Counted from the stretch's first letter, positions 8,365 to 21,593 are shown. The stretch is 64,000 nt of DNA from Branchiostoma lanceolatum (GCF_035083965.1 NC_089723.1:4797501-4861500); one strand, 5' to 3'. Made by a program: numbers and translations. Notes: generated from the sequence alone by a model not told the origin.

Positions 8365-11300
8365 TTTCCTAGTTTTGGGTTAGGTGTGACCATTTTGACC
8401 GGAGGGGTAGTTTTTGCCACTAATTTTAGGTGTAAGAGATGAATGTTATTAGTGTGGTGGTGTTGTGACCTTGCCGTTGGCACAAATGGACACAAGGCCC
8501 ACTGTACTAAAGGACGAGCAAGGTCCACTGAGCATCATGTTGTTGTGATCTTGTCGAAAAGTAAGGGACGACAAGATCCCCAACGATAGAGGGTTAATAA
8601 AGATTTGTTATTTAATGTGATGTTGGATTAGAAAGTGTTGGAATTGATAATATTGGGGGTGTTTTTTGTCGCTAATGTTGGTTCCCTATATTTTTCCTAG
8701 TTTTGGGTTAGGTGTGACCATTTTGAAGGAGGGGTGGTTTTTGCCACTAATTTAGGTGTAAGAGATGAATGTTATTAGTGTGGTGGTGTTGTGACCTTGC
8801 CGTTGGCACAAATGGACACAAGGCCCACTGTACTAAAGGACGAGCAAGGTCCACTGAGCATCATGTTGTTGTGATCTTGTCGAAAAGTAAGGGACGACAA
8901 GATCCCCAACGATAGAGGGTTAATAAAGATTTGTTATTTAATGTGATGTTGGATTAGAAAGTGTTGGAATTGATAAAATTGGGGGTGGTTTTTGTCGCTA
9001 ATGTTGGTTTCCAATATTTTTCCTAGTTTTGGGTTGGGTGTGACCATTTTGACCGGAGGGGGAGTTTTTGCCACTAATTTTAGGTGTAAGAGATGAATGT
9101 TATTAGTGTGGTGGTGTTGTGACCTTGCCGTTGGCACAAATGGACACGAGGCCCACTGTACTAAAGGACGAGCAAGGTCCACTGAGCATCATGTAATGTT
9201 GTGATCTTGTCGAAAAGTAAGGGACGACAAGATCCCCAACGATAGAGGGTTAATAAAGATTTGTTATTTAATGTGATGTTGGATTAGAAAATGTTGGAAT
9301 TGATAATATTGGGGGGGGGGTGGTTTTTGTTGCTAATGTTGGTTCCCTATATTTTTCCTAGTTTTAGGTTAGGTGTGACCATTTTGAAGGAGGGGTGGTT
9401 TTTGCCACTAATTTTAGGTGTAAGAGATGAATGTTATTAGTGTGGTGGTGTTGTGACCTTGCCGTTGGCACAAATGGACACGAGGCCCACTGTACTAAAG
9501 GACGAGCAAGGTCCACTGAGCATCATGTTGTTGTGATCTTGTCGAAAATTAGGGACGACAAGATCCCCAACGATAGAGGGTTAATAAAGATTTGTTATTT
9601 AATGTGATGTTGGATTAGAAAGTGTTCGAATTGGTAATATTGGGGGTGGTTTTTGTCGCTAATGTTGGTTTCCAATATTTTTCCTAGTTTTGGGTTGGGT
9701 GTGACCATTTTGACCGGAGGGGTGGTTTTTGCCACTAATTTTAGGTGTAAGAGATGAATGTTATTAGTGTGGTGGTGTTGTGACCTTGCCGTTGGCACAA
9801 ATGGACACAAGGCCCACTGTACTAAAAGACGAGCAAGGTCCACTGAGCATCATGTTGTTGTGGTCTTGTCGAAAAGTAAGGGACGACAAGATCCCCAACG
9901 ACAGAGGGTTAATAAAGATTTGTTGTTTAATGTGATGTTGGATTAGAAAGTGTTGGAATTGATAATATTGGGGGGGGGGGGGGTTTTTGTCGCTAATGTT
10001 GGTTCCCTATATTTTTCCTAGTTTTGGGTTAGGTGTGACCATTTTGAAGGAGGGGTGGTTTTTGCCACTAATTTTAGGTGTAAGAGATGAATGTTATTAG
10101 TGTGGTGGTGTTGTGACCTTGCCGTTGGCACAAATGGACACGAGGCCCACTGTACTAAAGGACGAGCAAGGTCCACTGAGCATCATGTTGTTGTGATCTT
10201 GTCGAAAAGTAAGGGACGACAAGATCCCCAACGACAGAGGGTTAATATAGATTTGTTATTTAATGTGATGTTGGATTAGAAAGTGTTGGAATTGATAATA
10301 TTGGGGGGTGGTTTTTGTCGCTAATGTTGGTTCCCTATATTTTTCCTAGTTTTGGGTTAGGCGTGACCATTTTGAAGGAGGGGTGGTTTTTGCCACTAAT
10401 TTTAGGTGTAAGAGATGAATGTTATTAGTGTGGTGGTGTTGTGACCTTGCCGTTGGCACAAATGGACACAAGGCCCACTGTACTAAAGGACGAGCAAGGT
10501 CCACTGAGCATCATGTTGTTGTGATCTTGTCGAAAAGTAAGGGACGACAAGATCCCCAACGATAGAGGGTTAATAAAGATTTGTTATTTAATGTGATGTT
10601 GGATTAGAAAGTGTTGGAATTGATAATATTGGGGGGGGGGGTTTTGTCGCTAATGTTGGTTCCCTATATTTTTCCTAGTTTTGGGTTAGGTGTGACCATT
10701 TTGAAGGAGGGGTGGTTTTTGCCACTAATTTTAGGTGTAAGAGATGAATGTTATTAGTGTGGTGGTGTTGTGACCTTGCCGTTGGCACAAATGGACACAA
10801 GGCCCACTGTACTAAAGGACGAGCAAGGTCCACTGAGCATCATGTTGTTGTGATCTTGTCGAAAAGTAAGGGACGACAAGATCCCCAACGATAGAGGGTT
10901 AATAAAGATTTGTTATTTAATGTGATGTTGGATTAGAAAGTGTTGGAATTGATAATATTGGGGGGGTGGTTTTTGTTGCTAATGTTGGTTCCCTATATTT
11001 TTCCTAGTTTTGGGTTAGGCGTGACCATTTTGAAGGAGGGGTGGTTTTTGCCACTAATTTTAGGTGTAAGAGATGAATGTTATTAGTGTGGTGGTGTTGT
11101 GACCTTGCCGTTGGCACAAATGGACACGAGGCCCACTGTACTAAAGGACGAGCAAGGTCCACTGAGCATCATGTTGTTGTGATCTTGTCGAAAAGTAAGG
11201 GACGACAAGATCCCCAACGACAGAGGGTTAATATAGATTTGTTATTTAATGTGATGTTGGATTAGAAAGTGTTGGAATTGATAATATTGGGGGGTGGTTT

Positions 11301-11935
11301 TTGTCGCTAATGTTGGTTCCCTATATTTTTCCTAGTTTTGGGTTAGGCGTGACCATTTTGAAGGAGGGGTGGTTTTTGCCACTAATTTTAGGTGTAAGAG
11401 ATGAATGTTATTAGTGTGGTGGTGTTGTGACCTTGCCGTTGGCACAAATGGACACAAGGCCCACTGTACTAAAGGACGAGCAAGGTCCACTGAGCATCAT
11501 GTTGTTGTGATCTTGTCGAAAAGTAAGGGACGACAAGATCCCCAACGATAGAGGGTTAATAAAGATTTGTTATTTAATGTGATGTTGGATTAGAAAGTGT
11601 TGGAATCGATAATATTGGGGGTGGTTTTTGTCGCTTATGTTGGTTCCCTATATTTTTCCTAGTTTTGGGTTAGGTGTGACCATTTTGACCGGAGGGGTGG
11701 TTTTTGCCACTAATTTTAGGTGTAAGAGATGAATGTTATTAGTGTGGTGGTGTTGTGACCTTGCCGTTGGCACAAATGGACACAAGGCCCACTGTACTAA
11801 AGGACGAGCAAGGTCCACTGAGCATCATGTTGTTGTGGTCTTGTCGAAAAGTAAGGGACGACAAGATCCCCAACGATAGAGGGTTAATATAGATTTGTTA
11901 TTTAATGTGATGTTAAATTAGAAAGTGTAGGAGAC
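8365..11935 (+). repeat. 328-bp satellite, 11 units
   Basis: The anchor gaatgttattagtgtggtgg recurs at 8441, 8767, 9095, 9429, 9756, 10089, 10417, 10746, 11075, 11403 and 11731, spacings 326-334 bp. Each unit carries two inverted repeats: gaccttgc...gcaaggtc, and a perfect 10-bp stem gatcttgtcg/cgacaagatc with a 12-base loop. A G-run after 'gataatatt' varies from about 4 to 14 bases and causes most length change. A diverged lead-in lies at 8225-8360 and a degraded partial unit at 11930-12030. Short frames inside units are chance products of repetition. Confidence 0.95.
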
Positions 11936-13960
11936 GTGATCTTAAAGAACATGGCAGTTGTGGTCTTGTCAGAAATGTAGGGACGACAGCCAGAAAAACC
12001 ATGAACGATTAGTTTGTTTAATGGTGAGATGGCCAATTAGCTTTTAGAATAAAATTAAGTCAATTTTGAAATGGTGAATACTTAAGACCCTTTCCTTCTT
12101 ACAATAGAGAATGGCCGATGTATAAATACGGTTTCTTTTAGATGCCGATTTGAAGACGACCACATCAAGGATAAAGAAATGACACAGAGACAAGGATTCC
12201 CGCATACTTACCAAGGGAGACGTAAACGTTATAACACTGACTGATTGTGACTTCATAATGTTGGCTTACTACGATCCTTACTGAATGTCTCTATTGCTTT
12301 CTTGACCTTAACTTCCTAGTTTTACAAATCTCTCGTCTCCTGTTTTACTCTGCTCACACAACATTGATTACTTTATCTCTTCGCTGCATTTCACTTAAAC
12401 AAATGAATAACCGTCAAAGAATTATAGCACAACAATAGCAGACTAATTCTAAAGTAACCGTTCCATGTTTGGTAAGGAGTTGCACTGTAACTTCTTGGAC
12501 GTAAGTTACGGAGTGAAATGTTACTGCAGCTTGCAATTGCATACACATTTGTATTGGGTTTCTACCATTCGTACATCCGGTTTGATTTGAACTGTCGTCG
12601 ACGAGGTTAATCACCTGTATTTTCTTTCATAACGTTATACATGCAAAATCAGCTTCTAAAAGTTGCACACTAAAATAAACAACAAATAGACAATACGTAT
12701 TCGTTTGAATCAAATAAAGTGGACAACATGTGCACGCCAGTGTGTGGATTCTCTAAATCGTGTCAGGTAATGTCTGGTTGTAACAGCACAATCATGTAAC
12801 ACGGCTCTGATGCTGGTCCGGCAGTGGAAGGTCTCCGGCGACCTCCCCTGCTGCGGTGAGAGTCTGTGTGGGAAATGGCCAGATTGTTCCAGGCCTGGAT
12901 TGTTCCTCCCTAGTGCACGTGGATACCGGGTGCCCCGGATGACCTTGTAGGCCGGTATAGGTGACCTGTGCAGGGATCGAGGAAAAAACGTACAGAAACA
13001 TATCAACCTGAATGCTCTCTTCTTTGGTTCTTGTCATCTCTGAAGACGGTAGACAGCTTCGGTCGATTTAACCTCTTGAATTATTGACTTGAATTAGACT
13101 ATTCCAAAATCATGATTGGCTTTTCTTTCTCAAAGTAGTTGGCGGTGGCGTGTTAGTCATGTAGTTGCTAGGTCCTACAGCCACAGGGAAACAAAATTTA
13201 GAATGTATGTGACACTGATAAGCTGTTTGACATATTTCTTAGTACCTACGGATATGGCGTGTTATACTTACTTCAAGGTTTTCGAGTTCGATTTAAAAAA
13301 AATAGGGCTCGAAATTCGCATTTTAGTACAGGTAAAATTGTACTAATTTTATCTTTAGCTAGGAAAACAACATTTGGAGTTGAATATGCGTGAAACTAAT
13401 AATTAAGCAATTTCACAATTTTGGGTCCCTAGGAATTTGACCTCTCTTATCCTGTAACTAAGGTGAGTGAAGAGTGTACGTGTAGGGCTCAAAATCTGCA
13501 TGCTAGCACAGGTAAAATTGGAGTTGTGCAGGTAGTTTTGACGGACTTTTACTAATTTAGGCCCCCATTCCGTTGAGTTATCTGTGAAATCTTTGGTCGC
13601 TCATAAAAGGTTGCTGACATTTGAGATTTTGGGTCGCCGTAGAGATTCCACTTGAGCACGTTTTCCAGGAGTTCGGCACTCTCACGGCGATCTGGTCAAT
13701 TTTACGTTTTTTTAATGGTATTTATTATATCTTCGAATTATTGTTTTATTAATTACAAATCTTTATAAGTATTCATAAATGTTTCTAACAAAAGGAAATA
13801 CGAGAATTCTATGTTTCAGAAGTTGTTCTGATCATTTGCAAACATTTCGAAAGTGACTGTCAAAAGAGATCATTTTTTGAATAGATTTGAAATATAGATA
13901 GCCAGATAGGTTTATTTCATATTTCGAAATATTTCGAACTAAAGATATGGGTCATTTGCC
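11936..13960. other. No gene seen
   Basis: About 2 kb of A/T-rich unique-looking sequence with only short open frames that lack recognisable domains, convincing splice signals or a second copy in the window. The GC-rich patch 12780-13000 was checked on both strands and gave nothing recognisable. Confidence 0.5.
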
Positions 13961-14509
13961 CCCCGTAACCGTGTTGTGACTTGGAATGGGGTCCTTATGT
14001 CGCCGTGAGAGCGCGGCGAAAGCGCCGTCCAAGTGGAATGGGGGTATAACTAATACTTTAAGAATTGGACGAATGCGACGTATCCTTTTTTTCTACATTT
14101 GTAATTATGTTGAGCCCAACATACTGTTTGACGCAATATATTGTGTTCGTATGGTTTCTTTCTCCTGTCAAATCTTGTAATCGACTCAGCTCGGTCGTCC
14201 CTGCACCAACTGAGCTGAAATTTGGTATACATGTAGAGTGGGTAAATACCCTGGGAGCCTTTTTAATTTTTTTCGATATTGACCTTGAAAGTGATTTTAT
14301 TGAGGTTTTTCTGACCAAAAACGTACATTTTGGCCTCCTGTGCTCTGGAAATACATCCAAATGACCTTAAATTTGCTATGGTGGTACATTGAACAAATAT
14401 TTAACCCTCATCCGACCGACACATTTTTGCGACGAATCTGGCCGTATGGGGTCCAAATGGACCCCATTTTGCTTTGCCCCCTAAATATATTTCTGGTGGA
14501 TCTTATTAT

Positions 14510-15960
14510 CTTCGCCGAGTACTAGTACTCGGGGAAGATTATGTTTTCGGTTGTAAAATCTGTTGGGTGGGTCTGTATGTATGTCAGGAGCATAACTAAA
14601 AAAAAAATCAATGAATCTTTATGATTTTTGGTAGGTGTGTAGTGGCTGTGCAAAGGAAGGTCAAGTTCGAAAATGGTTCACCTTGCGTTTTTCAACAGTA
14701 CTGTAGCGGACTTTGAATTTTTTGTGTTTGTATGTAGGCAAAAAAAAGTGACAGAAACGTTGATGGATCTTCATGATTTTTTGCAGTTGTGTAGATGTTG
14801 TAGAAACGGAGGTCAAGTTCAAAAATGGTTCCCCTGGCATTTTCCGTCGGTACTGCAGCGGGCTTTGTGTGTATGTGTATTTGTATGTCGCCAACATAAC
14901 TCGAGAAGCTGTCGATGGTTCTGCATGATACTTAGTGGGTGGGTAAGGTTTACAGAAAGGAAGGTCAAGTTCGATAATGGGCCTTCTAGCGGGTATCTAA
15001 AGTATTGCAGCGGAGCTTCAAAGTTTGGGGTGAAATTTTCTGGAGGCACCAGGTTCATTATTTTTTTATAGTGGATGGGTCTTGGGGCAGGGAACAAGTG
15101 GTGTAAGTTTGGGCCTCTTGACTACTTGTTTTGAGCTGCAGTGGGCCTTTATGTATGAAACCTTGGAGGAGGATAACTCACGCAGGGTTTTGTGTATCTT
15201 TATTGCTTTTGGTACGCAGGTACCTTAGGTGATGATTAACATAATGAAATGTATAGTATGCAAATTGGGACTTCATTTACATAATTAAATAGAGTAATGT
15301 ATAATCCCATTGAAAGCTGTTACTCGACCTCAATTCAGGGACACTTGGAGGATTGCCTGGCTTGGGATCTAGGTCACCCAGCTGTGTGCCAGCTGTGCGC
15401 CCTTCATTTGGTAATAACTCAAGAAGGGGTCAATGGATCATCATGATTTTTGGTTTGTTAATAGCTTAAGTTATAATTTGATTTAGATAGAGGGTGATGC
15501 ATATGGGAGCCAATACGCATAATTGATGAGGAAAAACCATAATTCCATAGTGGTCAATGGCAGGAATTCGATACTTGTAGCATCTGAAAGTTCATTAAAC
15601 TTGTTACATATATCAGCACACTCTACACATATACTAGTCCTGTACCACCAAATGATTTTTAACACTATCTAGACTGGACTCATCCCCCCCCCAGCATAAC
15701 TTCCAAATGGTATGGTGCATGATCAAATTTGCAGCGGGTGATAAGCATGTAAATATTAATCACTCTCCATAATAAGCCTTGATTATTTGGCGAAGATAAA
15801 GTGTTCGTGGAACTCTAGTTGTAGGTATTGTGCACATCCTGTTTCATTAGTCTATGGAGAATATTTTGACAAGTTTTAGTATTGATGATTAATGCTCATT
15901 ATCATAATTCATGCAAAAAATGAGGAGAACCGCATTTTCCTTTAACCATATATCTAGACT
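14510..15960 (+). repeat. Dispersed repeat fragments with short internal periods
   Basis: Repeated phrases 'catgatttttggt', 'aggtcaagttcgaaaatggt' and 'cataattaatgag' occur at irregular spacing. The same vocabulary appears at 18.8-19.9 kb, 39.5 kb and 53.5 kb. No coding potential was recognised. Confidence 0.5.
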
Positions 15961-16830
15961 GGGGGGACTAAAAGTGCAGGAGCCAACTTTGGCATCGTAT
16001 AACTGCCAAACTACGTATGCTAGCACTACCAAACTTGGTGACTTTTCCTAAAATTTTGTTGGCCACAGTTCCATGATAATAGTTCAAGTTTATCATTTTT
16101 CCTGTTGCCATGGCAACGGGTTTCTGACACAGGCATTTTATACAAAAAGTCACCAATTTTTCAAGAACAATGATATTTCTCAGGTTTTCTTGCTCAACCA
16201 CACTAGTTTTCCAACATGTATAACATCATATGTAATTAGATGTAACTTTCATGATTTATCATTCATAAGTTATGCTAATTTGATGACGTAATCGCTCAAA
16301 ATCCAACATGGCGGACAAGACGATTATTTTAGGTATAAACAGGCTTTTTGCCTTCAAATTCGTCACTACCTGGTATTTTCTTAACCAGAAACATTCAGAT
16401 TAATGTTTCCAGTCTCTTTCTTTTGTGATTTGGGGTCATAAATGGAAAAAATGTATTTTAACATTTCAAAATGGCCGATCCAAGATGGCGGATCCCAGGG
16501 ATCGCTAACAACACATGGCGTCATTCTATGACGTCATTTTGACGTCAACGTAATCGCCATTGACGTTGTATGCCTTGGCATACCTTAGAATCAATAATAC
16601 ACTCTATTTTGTTTAATACCTTTCGATATTACGGGACTTTCCTATTTAGCCTATAAAATCACATCGATGACGTCATAAATACGTCATATTACTTCATAAC
16701 GTCACTAAATTTACAGAAATTATTAAACTTAACGTGAACATCACTCCATGCAAATTTGGTGAGGATGTATTATACCGTTTGGATGTTATGAGGAATTTCT
16801 TTCAAATTACATAATAAACAATGTGAAATC
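15961..16830. other. No gene seen
   Basis: A/T-rich sequence with several 'tgacgtca'-like and 'atggcgga' words near 16260-16680 but no open frame, splice pattern or known RNA shape that could be supported. Confidence 0.4.
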
Positions 16831-17452
16831 ATCTGGGGTCCGTTTGGACCCCAGCGGGCAACACGCACACTTTAGAGTATAACTTCCGCAAAAATTGGCC
16901 AATCCCAGTGAAAATTCCTCAGGAGTTGTAAGACATGTACATGAACAAACTCATAGAATGATTTTTTTTCTCCGACGAAAAATGTTGATATGGCACACAT
17001 TCAAACACGCCTGGGGTCCAAACGGACCCCATACGGTCGGATGAGGCCATTCGCACTTTCGGCATACAATACTTCGAAATACGATTTTAGAGGGTGTTTT
17101 GGGAAGAAGATCGGTTATTTTCCTCAGATGGGGTCACTGACCTATAGGTCACATCTTTATTCATCTGGCCGGGTTGACTTATTCGGTCAGCCAATGAGAG
17201 AGTGCAGATTTATCAAGCTCAACCTGATTGGTTGAAATAGTCAATTTAATTAGGGGCACTACTAGTACTCTGACAGGTGCAGACACAACTTCACTACTCC
17301 CTGGCTCACATCCTTGTGTTGTACATGTAAGTTATTGTTGTGTCCTACTGAAGTTGTGTAAGTGCAGTTGAGAAGGTTAAAACTTTTCTGGTGGTATTTG
17401 TCGACACACACAGTGTTTTTCTTCCGTGAATAGTTTCATCAGGTTGGTAAGT

Positions 17453-18078
17453 CACTGAAGGAAAAGACTCTTTTTACACAACCAAGGGATTTATTCAACC
17501 GACGTTTCGGTGACCCTCTGTCACCTTCTTCAAGGCAATTCTGACTGGTTCACATAGCAATGCAGCACAGGTGTTGCTGCTTATACATATTAATGAGATG
17601 CAAACGCAAAATATTTACATATGTACAAACACAGGGATGACATCACTATGCGGTCCCAAACGTACAGAAGTGTAACACATACACAACTACATATCGATAG
17701 ACTAACACGTTGGATTAAGGAGTCTGTATGGATCAGGAAATCCGCTCCAGTCATGAACCGTGATGAGGGGGATATAGACTCAGTCACGTTTGGGACCGCA
17801 TCCTAAAGAAATAATCGTTGCATTGTTTGTTGATCGATATGTAGTTGTGTATGTGTTACACTTCTGTACGTTTGGGACCGCATAGTGATGTCATCCCTGT
17901 GTTTGTACATATGTAAATATTTTGCGTTTGCATCTCATTAATATGTATAAGCAGCAACACCTGTGCTGCATTGCTATGTGAACCAGTCAGAATTGCCTTG
18001 AAGAAGGTGACAGATGGTCACCGAAACGTCGGTTGAATAAATCCCTTGGTTGTGTAAAAATAGTCTTTTTCTTCAGTG
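17453..18078. mobile_element. Foldback element with 247-bp inverted arms
   Basis: The arm 17453-17699 is repeated inverted at 17833-18078 with few changes, around a 133-base centre. Outer ends read CACTGAAGGAAAAGAC and the inverse. Each arm contains 'gaaggtgacag...gtcaccgaaacgtc' when read outward, a stem followed by GAAACGTC that resembles half of a hammerhead core. No frame longer than about 60 codons exists, so it is non-autonomous. Confidence 0.85.
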
Positions 18079-18780
18079 TTTTTCTTATTTTAACACTGCA
18101 TGGAAACAAAGATTTCTACAAGTTTGCAAGCTTGGACATTATGGTAAAACCTGACATTTCTTCGCTATGTACACGAATTTTCTACCCCTCTGTCACCAAG
18201 ATTGGACACGAGTGCGCACAATAGTGCACAAAAAGTATCCAACGTTTCCCACCTTAGGAAACATCCCGTGTCGGGACGTTGACATTAACATTAACAAATT
18301 ACAATAGAGAGTTGTGAAGTGCGTGAAAATTTACGTTGAGCAAGGAGGCCCTTGCTTTGAGTAGTTGTTTAAAGTTTTTGGCTAAAAATGACGTAAATCA
18401 GTAAGAATATTCAACCTTCTTACGTAAACCCCTGTTACATGTCTACACTATCGGGCCGCGGGGAAGTCTTGAATATCGGCGGTGATCAATAGCGCATTAA
18501 ACAAAATGTGTGGCGTAGCGTTGTACTAGAAAAATAATAGCATATGAATATGGGTGCCTGGCAGAGCCCATCCATGCATAGGGTTTCAAATTGGGAGAGA
18601 TCCATTTCTGACTGGTCAATTCAATCCAATTATTTATCCAAATACCAACATTGCAGACATACAACAAACTTTAGCCTCTATGCCATAGTCGCTTTTTGCG
18701 TGGGGAGGGAAATGGGCGAAACATGTTGCATTTGCTCCCGCAAATGTTGCCTTTCTAGTTACCTTCGTCGACGAATGGTT
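18079..18780. other. No gene seen
   Basis: Mixed A/T-rich sequence between the foldback element and the next repeat field. No domain, splice pattern or repeat copy could be assigned. Confidence 0.4.
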
Positions 18781-19960
18781 TCGTCGACAAGGTTATTCGA
18801 TGGTGCTTGTCTGTGTGTCTGTTAGTGAACAGAATAAGTCGAGAACGCCTGGATGGTTTGTTGTCGTAGTTGGTGTGTCGGTGTGTATGTGGGAAATCTC
18901 AAGATGATTAGATTTTGGGCGAAGTGTTTTGCATAATTAACGAGAAAAGTGTAAAAATGTGTTACATTGTATGCTGAAGTATGTGTACGTGTGTCGCTGT
19001 GTTTTCCAAGGCGTCATGCATAGGGCAAGGAGGTCCTGAGGGGTCATGTTGAGGGCAGGAAACGTCAGTTACACAAATTGGCTGTGAGCCAGCTGTAGGC
19101 ATAATGGTAAGGTAGTCTCCAAGCAGACCTATGGGTTGGCTATAGCAGGGGCAGGTTTTGCTTCAGACTGTGAAAGGAAATTACTCAAGAAGGGCTTGGT
19201 GGATGGTCATAAATTTCTGTGCATAGCTTGAGTGCTGATGTACATGATTAGATACTTATTATGCAAATCAGTATCTAATTTGCATAATTAATGAGGAAAG
19301 TTTATACATCCATCAATTTCCATGATAGGACTCTTAAACATGTGACATATGTAACTGAGGAAGAGAGAAATATTAATAGATATCAGCTTTGCAAATGAGA
19401 ACCTCATTGACATAATTAATGAGAAAAACTATAACTCGAGATGGTCTTGATGGATGGTCATGATTTTTGGTATGTAGATAGCTTACGTGATGCTTTGTAT
19501 GATTGGATGATAATTATGCAAATCAAATTCTAACTCGCATAATTAATGAGGCCATTTTAAAAATCTGCTGTGTTCCATGATATGACTATTCAAATATGTG
19601 ACATTTGTAACTAAGGAAGAGAGGAATGTTGATAGACAGGAAATATGCAAATGTGGGCCTAATTAGCATAATTAATGAGAAACTACTATAATTCCATACT
19701 AGTAAATGACGGCAATTTCATACTTGTGGCATTAGGAAGTTGTGTGAATGTGAACACCATTGAATCAAATTATGCTAATAAGGAGGGAGCTTATTTGCAT
19801 AATTGATGATAAATGTTAGCATAACCTTCTTTGTTAAGCTCATAGTCATAACAAGGAGGTTTGGACAACTTATGTTATTTGGGTGAAGAGGGTCAACTGG
19901 TATGATTGATGATTGATGAAAAACACTCCTACTACGTCAGTCATAAAGGTCAAAATCATT
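18780..19960 (+). repeat. Dispersed A/T-rich repeat with 'cataattaatgag' modules
   Basis: Starts near 'tgtctgtgtgtctgttagtgaacagaataa' and then repeats modules containing cataattaatgag at about 18.93, 19.28, 19.41, 19.54, 19.66 and 19.80 kb, with 'ggatggtcat' phrases between. It shares words with the repeat at 14.5-15.9 kb. Confidence 0.55.
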
Positions 19961-20004
19961 TGACGAAGGTATGAGGTCGTAGAACTCTTGTTTTTTATGT
20001 TTTT

Positions 20005-20680
20005 TACACGTGGACAAATGCGACGTATCATTTTTCTACATTTTTAATTCATCTTCAGCTAATTCTACAATTGTTGGGGGTTGAGGTTTTCAAACGTGGA
20101 CAAAGGAGATGTACTGGAATTAGTTTTGGAATTTTTACGTTTGTCAGGCGTAAAATGTTAATACGTGGATTATACATGCGACGTATAATTTTTTCTAACT
20201 ACAAAACTAATTCTAAATTAATTTGTCGGGGGGGGGGGTGGTGCACATTTTCATACTTGACAAAAAGATGTACTAGAATTGCATTTCTGCGTTTTTCGGG
20301 CATATGATTTATGGTTTTCATACGTGGACGATGGGACGTACTGTTTTCTTGTACATTTGTACTTTGTCTTCAGTTAATGCTACATTTGTCGGGGGTGAGA
20401 TGTACTGGAATTAGTTTTGGAATTTTTACATCTGTCAGGCGTATGATTATCATACGTGGACGAGTGCGACGTATTATTCTTTTGTACATTTGTAGTTTTT
20501 CTACTGTAACAGTCTACCTTTGTCGGGGATGTAGATTTTTAAACGTGTTACGTGTAGAAAAAAGTTGTATTGGAATTAGATCTTATACGTGGACATGCGA
20601 CATACTAGAATTAGTTCTGGAATTTCAACGTTTGTATGGCACATGATTTTGAAACGTGGATGCATGCGACGTATTTCTAA
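20005..20680 (+). repeat. Degenerate tandem repeat ('acgtggac...gcgacgta')
   Basis: The words 'tacgtggac', 'gcgacgta', 'ggaattagttttggaattt' and 'tttgtcggggg' recur seven, five, three and four times with variable order and spacing. This is an old, scrambled tandem array. The short frames in it are not supported as genes. Confidence 0.6.
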
Positions 20681-21590
20681 ATTCTAGGCTGCTAAGTTAA
20701 GATACCATGAACTAACTTGAAGGTAGTCTCCGTTACTCCGACTCTACCAAAAATGAATTGCTCATTTTTCATCAAACCTAAAAAGTTTCAATAACACTTT
20801 TAACAGCCATTCTGAATATCAAACATACGTCGAGATGGTTTCGAAAATGGCTACTTGCCGAAATCTCTACCTTGCCATGAAAGGTATATCTGAAATGACC
20901 ACGAAAGCGTAACGTTAACATTAAAACTGAAAAGACCTACCTGCACAAAAACAGAAACAGACGCCTCTTACCTTGGTTCTGCACAGATCGGCTCTGGTGT
21001 TACTTGTCCTTCCAGTCTCAGAATCTAAATTTCCATAGTAGAGTCCTGTCTGCGGAACGTGGAACAACTTTTCCTGCCTTGGAGATTAATGAACAAACGT
21101 CTGGTGTTGCTATTTTCAAACAGTCCATATTCTTCAGTCTCTTTTGGCCGTGCTTCCCCGTGGCGTTGTTGTTTCCACTGCTGACATGGGGGTGATACAT
21201 CCCTTCTTGCTCACCATGTTGTCACAACTTTCGATTAGAGGTTAGAAATCTCCATATTATCGCTAGAAATGAGTTCTTTTCTAACACAAGAAACGCCCTT
21301 TGTTCTCATACGTCTAGACACTGTGGCCACGGTACTAGACTGACTGCAGCTGTGTCCGCCCACCAGACGAGTACCCTGTAACTGATACTCCCATGGGTGC
21401 ATCCATGTTGATGTGCCTGCAGAAGTCATTAAGCCTCGGAAACAGGGCTTAAAATTGATACCCAGTCAAAGTTTCCATCACAATGCCACCATCCCAACTT
21501 TGCTAACATGTCATACCATTTGTAGTCTATATCTATATACTATATTGCCTAAAAGTCCTAAAATATGGTCAGAACAAGATGTAACATTGA
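20681..21590. other. No gene seen
   Basis: Unique-looking sequence. Short frames of about 60 codons on both strands around 21000-21430 lack any recognisable motif and have no paralogue in the window. Confidence 0.4.
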
Positions 21591-21593
21591 CGA

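Larger units (their letters stand above)
14405..17046. mobile_element. Possible piggyBac-like element or composite, degenerate
   Basis: TTAA at 14401-14404 is followed by CCCTCATCCGACCG, and at 17033-17046 the inverse CGGTCGGATGAGG occurs. Just inside both ends lies gtatGGGGTCC...GGACCCC (14448-14465 and 17013-17030), with a third palindrome of the same type at 16835-16852. TTAA targets and CCC-starting termini with subterminal palindromes are known for piggyBac-type transposons. The right end is not followed by TTAA and no transposase frame is visible, so this is an old non-autonomous copy or two fragments. Confidence 0.4.

Noticed and set aside
9595-11265. Repeated short frames inside the 328-bp satellite (about 62-82 codons)
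   Set aside because: They recur only because the unit recurs, exist on both strands and show no protein-like conservation.
8365-11935. Hammerhead ribozyme in the satellite
   Set aside because: The stems are present but neither CTGANGA nor a correctly placed GAAA core was found on either strand.
12780-13037. GC-rich patch as a coding exon on the minus strand
   Set aside because: No recognisable protein, no matching partner exons and uncertain splice borders.
16300-16500. 'aagatggcgg' words as YY1-type promoter sites
   Set aside because: No transcription unit starts nearby and the words lie in A/T-rich repeat sequence.
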